From the NCBI GenBank assembly GCA_014584695.1, contig JACTMI010000009.1:1-64000 (forward strand): 64,000 bases of DNA, written 5' to 3'. Each line of letters opens with the position of its first letter. The stretch's first letter is position 1. The notes below the pieces were generated by a model. The model was given only the letters and a program-made list of their open reading frames with translations. It ran no database searches and was not told the origin of the DNA. Shown piece by piece: positions 17,122 to 27,304 of this stretch. A program made the translations under genes and the position numbers. The DNA is from Acidobacteriota bacterium. Its GTDB lineage: Bacteria; Acidobacteriota; Thermoanaerobaculia; Multivoradales; JAGPDF01.

Positions 17122-17432
17122 CGGAAGAGGCTAGCACGCGGGCTCGGAGAGCCCGCAGGGTGGAGCTCGACGCGCCTCGGCGGGCTTGCCCGGGACGAAG
17201 GCTCGGAAGGCCTGTTCGGCGGCGCCAGCGGGGAAGCAAGGCGTCGGCGGTTTCTGACAGTGCCTCCTGAACGGGAGGCGGTCCTGCGCCGAGCTGGAGG
17301 GTGGACGCGGCTCGCGAGCGAGGGCCGCGAATCGCCTGGCACTTCGCTCTGCGGAACTGTCGTCGACCGCCTGACGGCAGATGAACCGCGGTTCGCCCTG
17401 CGGCGGCCAGCCAGGAGGTACGATCCCGGGCC
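17122..17432. other. Intergenic region with a hairpin upstream of the toxin-like operon
   Basis: GCGGGCTC at 17138-17145 and GAGCCCGC at 17149-17156 form a perfect 8-bp inverted repeat with a 3-bp loop, 17 bp upstream of the minus-strand module; it could be an operator or a hairpin. From 17157 to about 17415 no coding or RNA feature was recognised. The last 15 bases (GGTACGATCCCGGGCC) repeat those before the intact aminotransferase at 13676, so the upstream region of that gene was duplicated too. Confidence 0.5.
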
Positions 17433-17702
17433 ATGGCGCCCAGCCCTTTCGCGCAGCTCCCGCCGCTCGACCCGGGCGTTCTCCATCTGGACAACGGCTC
17501 GTTCGGCGCTTGTCCGCGCGCGGCCCTCGGCGCCTTCGTCGGCGCCGCGGCCGACGACCTCGCCTTCGTCCCCAGCGCGACCAGCGCGGTCAACGCGCTG
17601 CTGCGCTCGCTCACCCGCGCTCCGGGCGACGAGCGGCTGACTGCCGACCACGCCTGCGGCGCCTGCCGCGCGGCGCGCGGCGTCGGCCCGGTCCCACCGT
17701 GA
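17433..17702 (+). pseudogene. Truncated duplicate of the class V aminotransferase
   Basis: The 89-residue frame starts MAPSPFAQLPPLDPGVLHLD and follows the enzyme at 13676 almost residue for residue. It lacks about 37 residues between CPRA and ALGAF, and then stops after ACGACRAARGVGPVPP. The deletion joins two GCGCGCGG-rich sites, consistent with recombination between short repeats. The PLP lysine region is absent, so it cannot be an active enzyme. The duplicated start region is retained, and its TGA stop overlaps the GTG start of chrA, so the remnant may now act as a leader peptide. Confidence 0.88.
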
Positions 17703-18964
17703 ACGCGTCGCGGCCGAGTTTTCGTACGGCGCTCGCTTACTGGGCGCGGCTGGGCTGGATCAACTTCGGTGGCCCGGCCGGGCAGATCGCGCTGCTCCAC
17801 CGCGATCTGGTCGAGCGGCGGCGCTGGGTCGACGAGCCGCGGTTCCTCCACGCGCTCAACTTCTGCATGCTGCTGCCGGGGCCCGAGGCGAAGCAGCTCG
17901 CGATCTACCTCGGTTGGCTGCTGCACGGCACGGCCGGTGCGATCGCCGCCGGCCTCGGCTTCGTGCTGCCGTCGGTCGTGCTGCTCTGGGCGCTCGCGTG
18001 GCTCTACGCCGCGCACGGTGAGACGCCGGCCATCGCGGCCGCCCTCGGCGGCATCCAGCCGGTCGTGGTGGCGATCGTCCTCGAAGCGGTGATGCGCATC
18101 GGGCGGCGGGCCTTTCGACACCCGCTCCATGCCGCCTTCGCCGCTGCCGCCTTCGCGGCGCTCGCCGCGCTCTCCGCCCCCTTCCCGGCGATCGTCGCCG
18201 CGGCCGCGGTCGCGGGCGCGCTCTGTGCTCGCTTCGCCGTCGGTTTCGCGCCTGCCGCGCCGGCGGCCGAGGAATCGCCCGCCAGCGAGAGCAACCCCCC
18301 TCGCCCGCCGTGGCGCCCGCTCGTCGTGGGAGCGGCGCTCTGGGCGGCGGGGTTCGCGCTGGTGGCGCTCGCGCGCCCGGCCGCGCCGGTCCTCACCGAC
18401 CTTTACGGCTTGTTCACCCGCGCCGCGTTCGTCACCTTCGGCGGTGCCTACGCCGTGCTCGCCTACGTGGCGCAGGTCGCGGTGGGCCGCTTCGGCTGGC
18501 TCTCGCCGGAGGCCATGCTCGACGGCCTCGCGCTCGCCGAGACCACGCCGGGGCCGCTCATCATCGTGCTCGAGTTCGTCGGCTTCCAGGCGGGCTGGAA
18601 CCACTCCGGCGGCTGGAGCCCACTCGCCGCGGCGACCGCCGGCGCCGCGGTGACCGCGTGGGTGACCTTCCTACCCTCGTTCGTCTTCATCCTGGTCGGC
18701 GCCCCGTACGTCGACCGGCTGCGCGGACGCCGCTGGCTCACCGGAGCGCTGGCCGGAGTCACCGCCGCGGTGGTCGGGGTCATCCTCCACTTGGGCTTCG
18801 TCTTCGGCGGTCAGGTGCTCTGGGCGGGCGCTCGACTCGACGCCGTGGCCGTGCTGCTCGCGGCGGCCGCGCTCCTGGCTCTCGTCCGTTTCGAGGTCAA
18901 AGTGCCGTGGCTGGTCGCCGCGGGGGCCGCCGCCGGACTCGCCAGATTCGCGCTCGGTGGCTGA
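17699..18964 (+). CDS. chrA: Chromate transporter ChrA-like protein
   Basis: This is a 421-residue membrane protein of the CHR family in its two-domain (long) form. The first half has WARLGWINFGGPAGQIALLHRDLVERRRWV and FCMLLPGPEAKQLAIYLGW, and the second repeats the pattern as FVTFGGAYAVLAYVAQ and LALAETTPGPLIIVLEFVGF. These FGG and PGP motifs are family hallmarks. ChrA exports chromate with proton antiport; some members carry other anions. A charged, Pro-rich linker lies between the halves. The start is GTG at 17699, overlapping the TGA of the truncated aminotransferase. Confidence 0.93.
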   Translation: MNASRPSFRTALAYWARLGWINFGGPAGQIALLHRDLVERRRWVDEPRFLHALNFCMLLPGPEAKQLAIYLGWLLHGTAGAIAAGLGFVLPSVVLLWALAWLYAAHGETPAIAAALGGIQPVVVAIVLEAVMRIGRRAFRHPLHAAFAAAAFAALAALSAPFPAIVAAAAVAGALCARFAVGFAPAAPAAEESPASESNPPRPPWRPLVVGAALWAAGFALVALARPAAPVLTDLYGLFTRAAFVTFGGAYAVLAYVAQVAVGRFGWLSPEAMLDGLALAETTPGPLIIVLEFVGFQAGWNHSGGWSPLAAATAGAAVTAWVTFLPSFVFILVGAPYVDRLRGRRWLTGALAGVTAAVVGVILHLGFVFGGQVLWAGARLDAVAVLLAAAALLALVRFEVKVPWLVAAGAAAGLARFALGG

Positions 18965-19063
18965 GCGGCCCGGAAGCGGGCACGCCGGTGGCGAGGCGAG
19001 CTCGCGAGCCGGCCACCTCGACCGCCAGCGGTAGAGTTCTCGGGCATCCGACGGGAGGAGCGC

Positions 19064-19912
19064 ATGGCATCGAAGCGGGCAGCATCGAAGCGGGCAGCGG
19101 CGAAGCGGGTTTCGGTACTGGGATTGGGACTGATGGGTCGGGCGATCGTCGAGGGGATGCTGGCGAGCGGTCATCCGCGCCGGGCGCTCGTCGGCTCGAC
19201 GCGGACGCGGGAGGGGGCAGCGCGGCTGGCGCGCGAGCTGGGGATCGCGGTCTCGACCGACAGCGGCGAGGTGGCGGCCGGCGCCGATGTCGTCCTCTTC
19301 GCGCTCAAGCCGCCCAAGACGCTCGAAGTGGCGCGCGAGCTGGGGCGAGCGGCGGCCCTGCGGCCGGCGACGCTCGCGGTCTCGATCGCCGCCGGGGTCA
19401 CCACGGGGCAGCTGGAGGAGGCGCTGGGGGGCCGCGTGCCGGTGGTGCGCGCGATGCCGAACACCCCCTGCTCGATCCGCCGCGGCACCACGGTGCTGTC
19501 GGCGGGCGCACGCGCCGGCGCGGCGCACCTGCGCACGGCGCGCGCCCTGTTCGAGCCGCTCGGCCGCGTGGTCGAGCTCGAAGAGAAGCACATGGACACG
19601 GTGACGGGGCTGTCGGCCTCCGGCCCAGCCTTCGTCTACGTCATCCTGGAGGCGCTGGCCGACGGCGGCGTGGCGCGCGGCCTGCCGCGCCAGACGGCGC
19701 TCGAAATGGCGGCGCAGATGGTCTACGGCGCCGCCGCGATGGTGCTCGAGACCGGGCGCCACCCGGCTTCGCTCAAGGACGACGTCACCACCCCAGCCGG
19801 CTGCACCATCGCCGGCATCCTCGCCTTGGAGGACGGCAAGATCCGCTCCGTCCTCTCCCGCGCCGTCGAGATCGCCGCCGTCCGCGCCGGCGAGCTGGGC
19901 GGCCCGCGCTGA
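19064..19912 (+). CDS. proC: Pyrroline-5-carboxylate reductase
   Basis: This is a 282-residue cytoplasmic enzyme that reduces pyrroline-5-carboxylate to proline with NAD(P)H. The Rossmann motif is VSVLGLGLMGRAIVEGML. The family signature is seen as VRAMPNTPCSIRRGTTVLS and, in the C-terminal dimerisation domain, LSASGPAFVYVILEALADGG followed by DDVTTPAGCTIAGILALEDG. The first 15 residues are a Lys/Ala-rich extension (repeated ASKRAA) with no match to the family. Length is otherwise normal. Confidence 0.95.
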   Translation: MASKRAASKRAAAKRVSVLGLGLMGRAIVEGMLASGHPRRALVGSTRTREGAARLARELGIAVSTDSGEVAAGADVVLFALKPPKTLEVARELGRAAALRPATLAVSIAAGVTTGQLEEALGGRVPVVRAMPNTPCSIRRGTTVLSAGARAGAAHLRTARALFEPLGRVVELEEKHMDTVTGLSASGPAFVYVILEALADGGVARGLPRQTALEMAAQMVYGAAAMVLETGRHPASLKDDVTTPAGCTIAGILALEDGKIRSVLSRAVEIAAVRAGELGGPR

Positions 19913-19927
19913 GCTCGTTTCCGGAGC

Positions 19928-20593
19928 TCAGCTCCGAGTCGAGCGACCCGCCGCCGCGCGCGGCGCGAGGCGGAGCAGAAGAAGGTGCGTCGCGCCGTAG
20001 GCGAGGCCGGCGAGGGCGGCGAGGACGAGGGCGAGGTGGAGAGGCGCGGGGCCGAGCTGGAGGTTCCAGAACGGGTCGCGGAAGGCAAAGTTGACGTTCT
20101 CCTCCGGGCCGGTCGCCGAGCGCGCGACGATGAGGGCGGCGGCGGCGATCGCCGTCTGGAGCGGCCAGCCGCGGCGGTCGTAGCCGGCGCGTCGGACGCA
20201 CCAGAGGACCAGCAGCGGCCAGGCGACGTGATAGAGCGAGAGCAGCCGGGTGAAGAGCGGATACTGAGGATCCCACATGTACTCGGTGCCGCCGAACAGG
20301 TGCGCGCCGAGGAGCAGGCGGGAGCCGGCGTCGAGGCCCCAGGCGAGACCGATCACCGGCGCCGCGACCGCCTGGCTCGACAGCCAGAGCCGGCTGCCGG
20401 CCACCAGCGCGACGGCAGTCACCATGACGCCCAGGTTGCACAGGAAGAGGAAGTTGGTGACCCCGTAGGCGAGCGTGTAGCTCGGCAGGTAGACGGCGAG
20501 CCAGGCGAGCCCCAGCCACCGCAGACGGCCGTAGGGGCGCGCGTCGCCTTCGTCGGCCGCCAGAGCGGCGGAGCGTGCGAGCGGAGCGTCCAA
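19928..20593 (-). CDS. Integral membrane protein of unknown function
   Basis: This is a protein of about 221 residues with six or so hydrophobic helices, including YGVTNFLFLCNLGVMVTAVAL, and a conserved-looking central loop GGTEYMWDPQYPLFTRLLSLYHVAWPLL. The C-terminal loop carries PEENVNFAFRDPFWNL, which is characteristic but not assignable by me. The open frame extends upstream without a clear ATG. I chose the TTG at 20593 because hydrophobicity starts soon after; upstream sequence is the repeat region. The proC gene ends 15 bp away, convergent. Confidence 0.65.
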   Translation of the reverse strand: MDAPLARSAALAADEGDARPYGRLRWLGLAWLAVYLPSYTLAYGVTNFLFLCNLGVMVTAVALVAGSRLWLSSQAVAAPVIGLAWGLDAGSRLLLGAHLFGGTEYMWDPQYPLFTRLLSLYHVAWPLLVLWCVRRAGYDRRGWPLQTAIAAAALIVARSATGPEENVNFAFRDPFWNLQLGPAPLHLALVLAALAGLAYGATHLLLLRLAPRAAAGRSTRS

Positions 20594-20670
20594 GCGCCGA
20601 GATCCTAGACGAAAGCCCCCCTCCCCAGCCGACCGCACCGGCAAGAGCCCGGAACCACAGCCCGAAGCGC

Positions 20671-20775
20671 GAAAAGCAAGAAGCAAGAAGCAAGAAGCAA
20701 GAAGCAAGAAGCAAGAAGCAAGAAGCCAAGAGCCAAAAGTCAAAAGCCAAAAGCGAAGAGCCAAAAGCCAAAGGC
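20671..20775. repeat. Heptanucleotide tandem repeat array, 15 units
   Basis: This is exactly 15 consecutive 7-bp units. The first eight are GAAAAGC and seven copies of AAGAAGC; the rest drift through CAAGAGC, CAAAAGT, CAAAAGC, GAAGAGC and CAAAGGC. The A-rich strand contrasts sharply with the GC-rich surroundings. Direct 7-mers of this kind recall the short tandemly repeated heptamers known in cyanobacteria. The identical copies in the middle suggest recent slippage. Confidence 0.95.
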
Positions 20776-20881
20776 TCCATAGAAGGGGAGATCCTCTCCG
20801 CACCGGCGGCCGCTGCGAGCTCGAGGCGGCGCTCGGTTCACCACCCCCTTCAACAGAACGCTTTTGCTTTTCGCTCCGGCG
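20776..20881. repeat. ~105-bp element, copy 1
   Basis: It starts TCCATAGAAGGGGAG in register with the heptamer array and includes GCGGCCGCTGCGAGCTCGAG, CCCCCTTCAACAGAACGC and the final CTTTTCGCTCCG. Copy 2, 204 bp downstream, matches apart from a few substitutions and one insertion. No open frame or terminal inverted repeat typical of an insertion sequence was found. Confidence 0.85.
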
Positions 20882-20944
20882 GTCACGGCAGCCTCGCAGG
20901 CTGCTCAGCTGGTGGCTCGCGGAGACGCCTTTCGTCGATCGCGC

Positions 20945-20979
20945 GAGAAGCGAAAGGCGAAAGGCGAAAAGCGAAAAGC
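20945..20979. repeat. Second heptanucleotide array, 5 units
   Basis: The units are GAGAAGC, GAAAGGC twice and GAAAAGC twice, directly followed by TCCATAG, exactly as in the first array. The heptamer block therefore belongs to the duplicated element and varies in copy number between copies. Confidence 0.9.
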
Positions 20980-21108
20980 TCCATAGAAGGGGAGGTCCTC
21001 TCCGCACCAGCGGCCGCTGCGAGCTCGAGGCGGCGCTCGGTTGACCACCCCCTTCAACAGAACCGGCTTGGCGCGTCCTTCAACAGAACGCTTTTTCTTT
21101 TCGCTCCG
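20980..21108. repeat. ~105-bp element, copy 2, with an internal duplication
   Basis: It matches copy 1 from TCCATAGAAGGGGAG to CTTTTCGCTCCG but has CCTTCAACAGAAC twice, separated by CGGCTTGGCGCGT. From here to the kinase start at 21181 there is no further recognisable feature; the kinase promoter should lie in this stretch. Confidence 0.85.
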
Positions 21109-21180
21109 ATGGCCATCTCGGCTCGGCATGCCGGTAGGGGGAGGGTGGCTGGTGAGCGGCGTCGGCTAGGATCGGCAGGT

Positions 21181-23454
<2,274 letters not shown>

Positions 23455-23504
23455 GCCTCGCGCGGAAGCGCTATTCTGAAGCGGAATCGCTCGCGGAGCC
23501 CGCC

Positions 23505-23918
23505 GTGTCCCACCGCCTCCTCGCCCACACCGCTGACCTGCGCGCCGAGCTCGAGGCGGCCGACCTGCCCGGCCTCTACGTCGCGGCGGCGCGGCTGGTG
23601 CGCGAGGCGCTGGTGGGGGAGTCGCCGGTCGCGGCTCGGGAGGAGCGCGCGCTGCCGGCGCAGGAGGGCGACGAAGCCGAGCGCTTCTTTCGCTTCGTCC
23701 GCGAGCTGGTCTACCTTTTCGACGCGGAGGGCTTCCTGCCGGCCGCGGTGCGGCTCGGGGACCCCCCGCGCCTGGCGGGTGAGCGCTTCGACCCCGCCCG
23801 CCACGTGAGCGAGCGGCAGATCAAGGCCGTGACCCGGCACGGCTACCTCTTCGAGCGCACCGCGGCCGGCGGCGGTCGCGAGCCGGGATTCCGCGTCGAG
23901 TTGGTGTTCGACCTGTGA
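23505..23918 (+). CDS. Archease, RtcB activator
   Basis: This is a 137-residue archease. It begins SHRLLAHTADLRAELEAADL, the family opening, and ends FRVELVFDL; the last acidic residue is part of the metal site needed to speed RtcB guanylylation. FVRELVYLFDAEGFLP in the middle is also typical. GTG at 23505 is chosen over an upstream ATG at 23451 because the latter would overlap the kinase gene and add unconserved residues. The stop overlaps the rtcB start (GTGA), so the two are coupled and form an RNA-repair operon. Confidence 0.92.
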   Translation: MSHRLLAHTADLRAELEAADLPGLYVAAARLVREALVGESPVAAREERALPAQEGDEAERFFRFVRELVYLFDAEGFLPAAVRLGDPPRLAGERFDPARHVSERQIKAVTRHGYLFERTAAGGGREPGFRVELVFDL

Positions 23919-25363
23919 GCGGACGAATCCCCACGCTCGAGCGGATCGACGGCTGGCGCTGGCGCGTTCCGCGCACCGGCGCGATGCGGACCGAGGGCCG
24001 GGTGTTCGCGTCCGAGGCCCAGGTGGCGGACCTCGCCGGGGACGAGTCGCTGCGCCAGGTCGCCAACGTCGCCTGCCTGCCGGGGATCGTCGGCCCCTCG
24101 ATCGCGATGCCCGACATCCACTGGGGCTACGGCTTTCCGATCGGCGGGGTCGCGGCGTTCGACCCGTCGGAGGGCGTCATCTCGCCGGGCGGCGTCGGCT
24201 ACGACATCAACTGCGGCGTGCGGCTGCTCTCGGTGCCGCTCGGCATCGTCGACCTGCGGCCGCGGCTGGCCGAGCTGGTCGACGCGCTCTTCGGCGCCGT
24301 GCCGTCGGGGGTCGGCTCCGCGCGCTCGGACCTGCGGCTGACCGATCCGCAGCTCGACCGGGTCCTGGCGGGCGGGGCGGCGCGCGCGGTTGCGATGGGC
24401 TTCGGCCGGGACCAGGACCTCGAGGCCATCGAAGCGGGGGGCCGGCTCCCCGAAGCGGATCCGGGGCGGGTCTCGCGGCGCGCCCGGGAGCGCGGGCGCG
24501 ACCAGCTCGGCACGCTCGGCTCCGGCAACCACTTCGTCGAGGTGCAGTGGGTCGACGACCTGCTCGACGCGACGCTCGGCGAGGCCTTCGGGCTCGCCCC
24601 CGGCCAGGTGACGGTGCTGATCCACACCGGCTCGCGCGGGCTCGGGCACCAGGTCTGCGACGACCATCTCGACACCATGCTCGCGGCGGCGCGCCGACAC
24701 GGCATCGAGCTGCCCGATCCGCAACTCGCCTGCGCGCCGCTCGGCGGCTCCGAAGCGCGGGCCTACTGGGGGGCGATGAACGCCGCCGCCAACTTCGCCT
24801 TCGCCAACCGCCAGCTGATCACCCACCACGTCCGGCGGACGTTCGGGCAGATCTACGGCGCCGGGGTCGAGGCCGGAATCGAGCTCGTCTACGACGTCGC
24901 CCACAACATCGCCAAGCTCGAGGAGCACGAGGTGGGTGGTCGGCTCCGTCGCCTCTGCGTCCACCGCAAGGGGGCGACCCGCGCCTTCCCGCCCGGGCAC
25001 CCGGAGCTCGCCCCGCGTTTCCGCGACAGCGGCCAGCCGGTGCTGGTGCCGGGCGACATGGGGCGCGCGAGCTTCGTGCTCGCGGGCGCGCCGGGCGCGG
25101 CCGCGGAGACCTTCGCCTCCTGCTGCCACGGCGCCGGCCGGCGCCTCTCGCGCCACGCCGCCAAGCGGGCCGCCGCGCGGCGCGACATCCGCGCCGAGCT
25201 CGAAGGGCGCGGCATCCTGGTGCGGGCGGCCGGCCGCGCCACGGTCGACGAGGAGATGCCGGAGGCCTACAAGGACGTCGCGGAGGTCGTGGCCGCGGTC
25301 GCCGGCGCCGGGCTCGCCGTGCCGGTCGCCCGCCTCCGCCCCGCCGCGGTGGTCAAGGGCTGA
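23915..25363 (+). CDS. rtcB: RNA-splicing ligase RtcB
   Basis: This is a 482-residue GTP- and Mn-dependent ligase joining 2',3'-cyclic-phosphate (or 3'-phosphate) RNA ends to 5'-OH ends. The metal-binding motifs are visible: GGVGYDINCGVRLL with its Asp and Cys near residue 95, GSGNHFVEVQ near 205, HTGSRGLGHQV near 233, and the guanylate-accepting His in VYDVAHNIAK near 330. GTG at 23915 overlaps the archease stop. It may repair RNAs cut by ribotoxins; PIN-type toxins occur in the same window, but no direct link is shown. Confidence 0.96.
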   Translation: MSGRIPTLERIDGWRWRVPRTGAMRTEGRVFASEAQVADLAGDESLRQVANVACLPGIVGPSIAMPDIHWGYGFPIGGVAAFDPSEGVISPGGVGYDINCGVRLLSVPLGIVDLRPRLAELVDALFGAVPSGVGSARSDLRLTDPQLDRVLAGGAARAVAMGFGRDQDLEAIEAGGRLPEADPGRVSRRARERGRDQLGTLGSGNHFVEVQWVDDLLDATLGEAFGLAPGQVTVLIHTGSRGLGHQVCDDHLDTMLAAARRHGIELPDPQLACAPLGGSEARAYWGAMNAAANFAFANRQLITHHVRRTFGQIYGAGVEAGIELVYDVAHNIAKLEEHEVGGRLRRLCVHRKGATRAFPPGHPELAPRFRDSGQPVLVPGDMGRASFVLAGAPGAAAETFASCCHGAGRRLSRHAAKRAAARRDIRAELEGRGILVRAAGRATVDEEMPEAYKDVAEVVAAVAGAGLAVPVARLRPAAVVKG

Positions 25364-25406
25364 CGCCGCCGCGATACAGTCGCCGCTCCGCCGAGGAGTG
25401 ACGGCC

Positions 25407-26672
25407 ATGAGCGCGAGAGCGAGAGCGAGAGTGGTGATCGTCGGTGGGGGTTTCGGCGGCTTGGCCGCCGCGAAGGTCCTGCGCCGCGCTCCGGTCGAGG
25501 TGACGCTCGTCGACCGCACCAACCATCACCTCTTTCAGCCCCTGCTCTACCAGGTGGCGACCGCCGGGCTCGCCCCCGGGGACATCGCCTCGCCGATCCG
25601 CCAGATCCTGCGCGCGCAGAAGAACGCGACGGTGATGATGGCCGAGGCGACCGGCGTCGACCTGGCGGGGCGCGCGCTCGAGATCGACGTCGCCGAGCGC
25701 GGCGCCGTGCGGCTCGCCTACGACTATCTCGTGCTCGCGACCGGTGTCACGCAGAGCTATTTCGGCCGCGACGACTTCGCCCGCTTCGCCCCGGGGCTGA
25801 AGACGCTCGAGGACGCGACCTCGGTGCGGGCGCGGATTCTCGGTGCGTTCGAGCGCGCCGAGACGCAGGAGCAGCCCGAGAGCCGGCGCGACCTGCTGAC
25901 GGTCGTGCTGGTCGGCGCCGGCCCGACCGGCGTCGAGATGGCCGGCGCGGCGGCCGAGCTCGCGCGCGCGACGCTCGCCCAGGACTTCCGCCGGGTCGAT
26001 CCCAGGAGCGCCCGCATCGTGCTGGTCGAGGCCGGGCCTCGAATCCTGCCGACGTTCGACGAGCGGCTGGCCCGGCGCGCGCACGAGCGGCTGGTCCGCA
26101 TGGGGGTCGAGATCCGCACGGGCCGGCCGGTCGAAGCGATCGACGCCGGCGGGGTCGCCGTCGGCGGCGAGCGGATCGAGGCCGGCGTGGTGCTCTGGAC
26201 CGCCGGAGTGCGACCCTCGCCGGTGGCCGCCTGGCTGGGCGCCGCCACCGACCGGGCCGGGCGTGTGCGGGTCGAGCCCGACCTCTCGGTGCCCGGCCAT
26301 CCCGAGGTCTTCGTGGTGGGCGATGTCGCCGCCCGGGAGCAGGACGGGCGGCCGCTGCCGGGCGTGGCGCAGGTGGCGATCCAAGGTGGGCGCCACGTCG
26401 GCCGCGCGATCGCTCGGCGGGTCGCCGGCCGGCCGGCGCTCGCCCCCTTTCGCTACCGCGACAAGGGCAACCTGGCGGTGGTGGGGCGCAACTACGCCGT
26501 GCTGGAGCTGGGGCGTCTGCGCCTCGCCGGGTTTCCGGCATGGCTGATCTGGGCCTTCGTCCACATCCGCTTCCTGGCGGAGTTCAACAACAAGCTGCTG
26601 GTCTTCACGCAGTGGGTGTGGTCCTACTTCACCTGGCAGCGGGGCTCGCGTCTGATCCTGGGCCGGCATTGA
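25407..26672 (+). CDS. ndh: NADH dehydrogenase type II-like flavoprotein
   Basis: This is a 421-residue FAD/NAD(P)-dependent oxidoreductase. The FAD site is VVIVGGGFGGLAAAKVL and the NADH site VVLVGAGPTGVEMAGAAAELA; the FAD-ribose motif HPEVFVVGDVAA is near 300, and the quinone-side motif QVAIQGGRHVGRAI follows. The C-terminal amphipathic part (FAWLIWAFVHIRFLAEF-like) anchors NDH-2 enzymes to the membrane. It should pass electrons from NADH to quinone without proton pumping. The end overlaps the convergent sigma-factor gene by 44 bp. Confidence 0.92.
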   Translation: MSARARARVVIVGGGFGGLAAAKVLRRAPVEVTLVDRTNHHLFQPLLYQVATAGLAPGDIASPIRQILRAQKNATVMMAEATGVDLAGRALEIDVAERGAVRLAYDYLVLATGVTQSYFGRDDFARFAPGLKTLEDATSVRARILGAFERAETQEQPESRRDLLTVVLVGAGPTGVEMAGAAAELARATLAQDFRRVDPRSARIVLVEAGPRILPTFDERLARRAHERLVRMGVEIRTGRPVEAIDAGGVAVGGERIEAGVVLWTAGVRPSPVAAWLGAATDRAGRVRVEPDLSVPGHPEVFVVGDVAAREQDGRPLPGVAQVAIQGGRHVGRAIARRVAGRPALAPFRYRDKGNLAVVGRNYAVLELGRLRLAGFPAWLIWAFVHIRFLAEFNNKLLVFTQWVWSYFTWQRGSRLILGRH

Positions 26673-27252
26673 GGCGGGCGCCGAGGAAGGCGCGCGCCTT
26701 TCGCCAGTCGCGCTTGATCGTCCGGTCGGTGAGGCCGAGCGCGGTGCCGATCTCCTCGAAGGTCAGGCCGCCGTAGAAACGGAGCTCGACCACCCGGCCG
26801 AGCCGGGCGTCGAGCGCCTCGAGCTCGGTGAGCGCGGCGTCGATCGCGATCAGCTCGGCCTCGGGCCGGGCAGCGATCGAGACCTCCGCCACTTCGAGGT
26901 CGACCGGGACCTGGCCCCCGCCCCGCTTGGCGGCCTGGCGGGCGCGGGCGTGGTCGATCACGATCTGCCGCATCGCCCGCGCCGCGACGGCGAAGAAGTG
27001 GACACGGTCCTGGAGATCGGGCGCCTCCTGGCGCGCCAGCCGGAAGTATGCCTCGTGGACGAGCGCGGTCGTCTCGAGCGTCGCGCCGGGCGAGCGGCCG
27101 CGCAGCAGGCGCCGGGCGATCTGCTTGAGCTCGCGGTAGACGGTCTCGAACAGGCGGTCCATCGCGGCCCGGTCGCCGGCGCGCGCGGCCGACAGGAGCT
27201 CGGTGATGTCGCCGCGGGCGGGCTCGTCGGCGGGTTGGCGCTCGTCCGGCAT
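26629..27252 (-). CDS. ECF-type RNA polymerase sigma factor
   Basis: This is a 207-residue sigma factor of the ECF subfamily common in Planctomycetes and Acidobacteriota (Sig-70_X6 type). Region 2 includes LFETVYRELKQIARRLLRG and VHFFAVAARAMRQIVIDHAR, and region 4 contains LGRVVELRFYGGLTFEEIGTALGLTDRTIKRDWRKA. The start MPDERQ at 27252 is preferred over an upstream Met. No anti-sigma gene adjoins. Members of this group are often regulated by Ser/Thr kinases, and one lies 3.2 kb away. Confidence 0.9.
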   Translation of the reverse strand: MPDERQPADEPARGDITELLSAARAGDRAAMDRLFETVYRELKQIARRLLRGRSPGATLETTALVHEAYFRLARQEAPDLQDRVHFFAVAARAMRQIVIDHARARQAAKRGGGQVPVDLEVAEVSIAARPEAELIAIDAALTELEALDARLGRVVELRFYGGLTFEEIGTALGLTDRTIKRDWRKARAFLGARLNAGPGSDASPAAR

Positions 27253-27304
27253 GCCGCCGATTCTCCCCGCTCGGACCCGGAGCGGCAAGGTCCCCGGAAA
27301 GATC

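Noticed and set aside
20671-20979. Minus-strand peptide LLASCFL repeats as a transmembrane repeat protein
   Set aside because: It is merely the translation of 7-bp repeats, which recur every 21 bases in all frames.
20575-21180. Extension of the Ser/Thr kinase by about 200 residues upstream
   Set aside because: The extension translates heptamer and duplicated elements (repeats of KKQEARS) with no domain; ATG at 21181 gives the usual kinase N-terminus.
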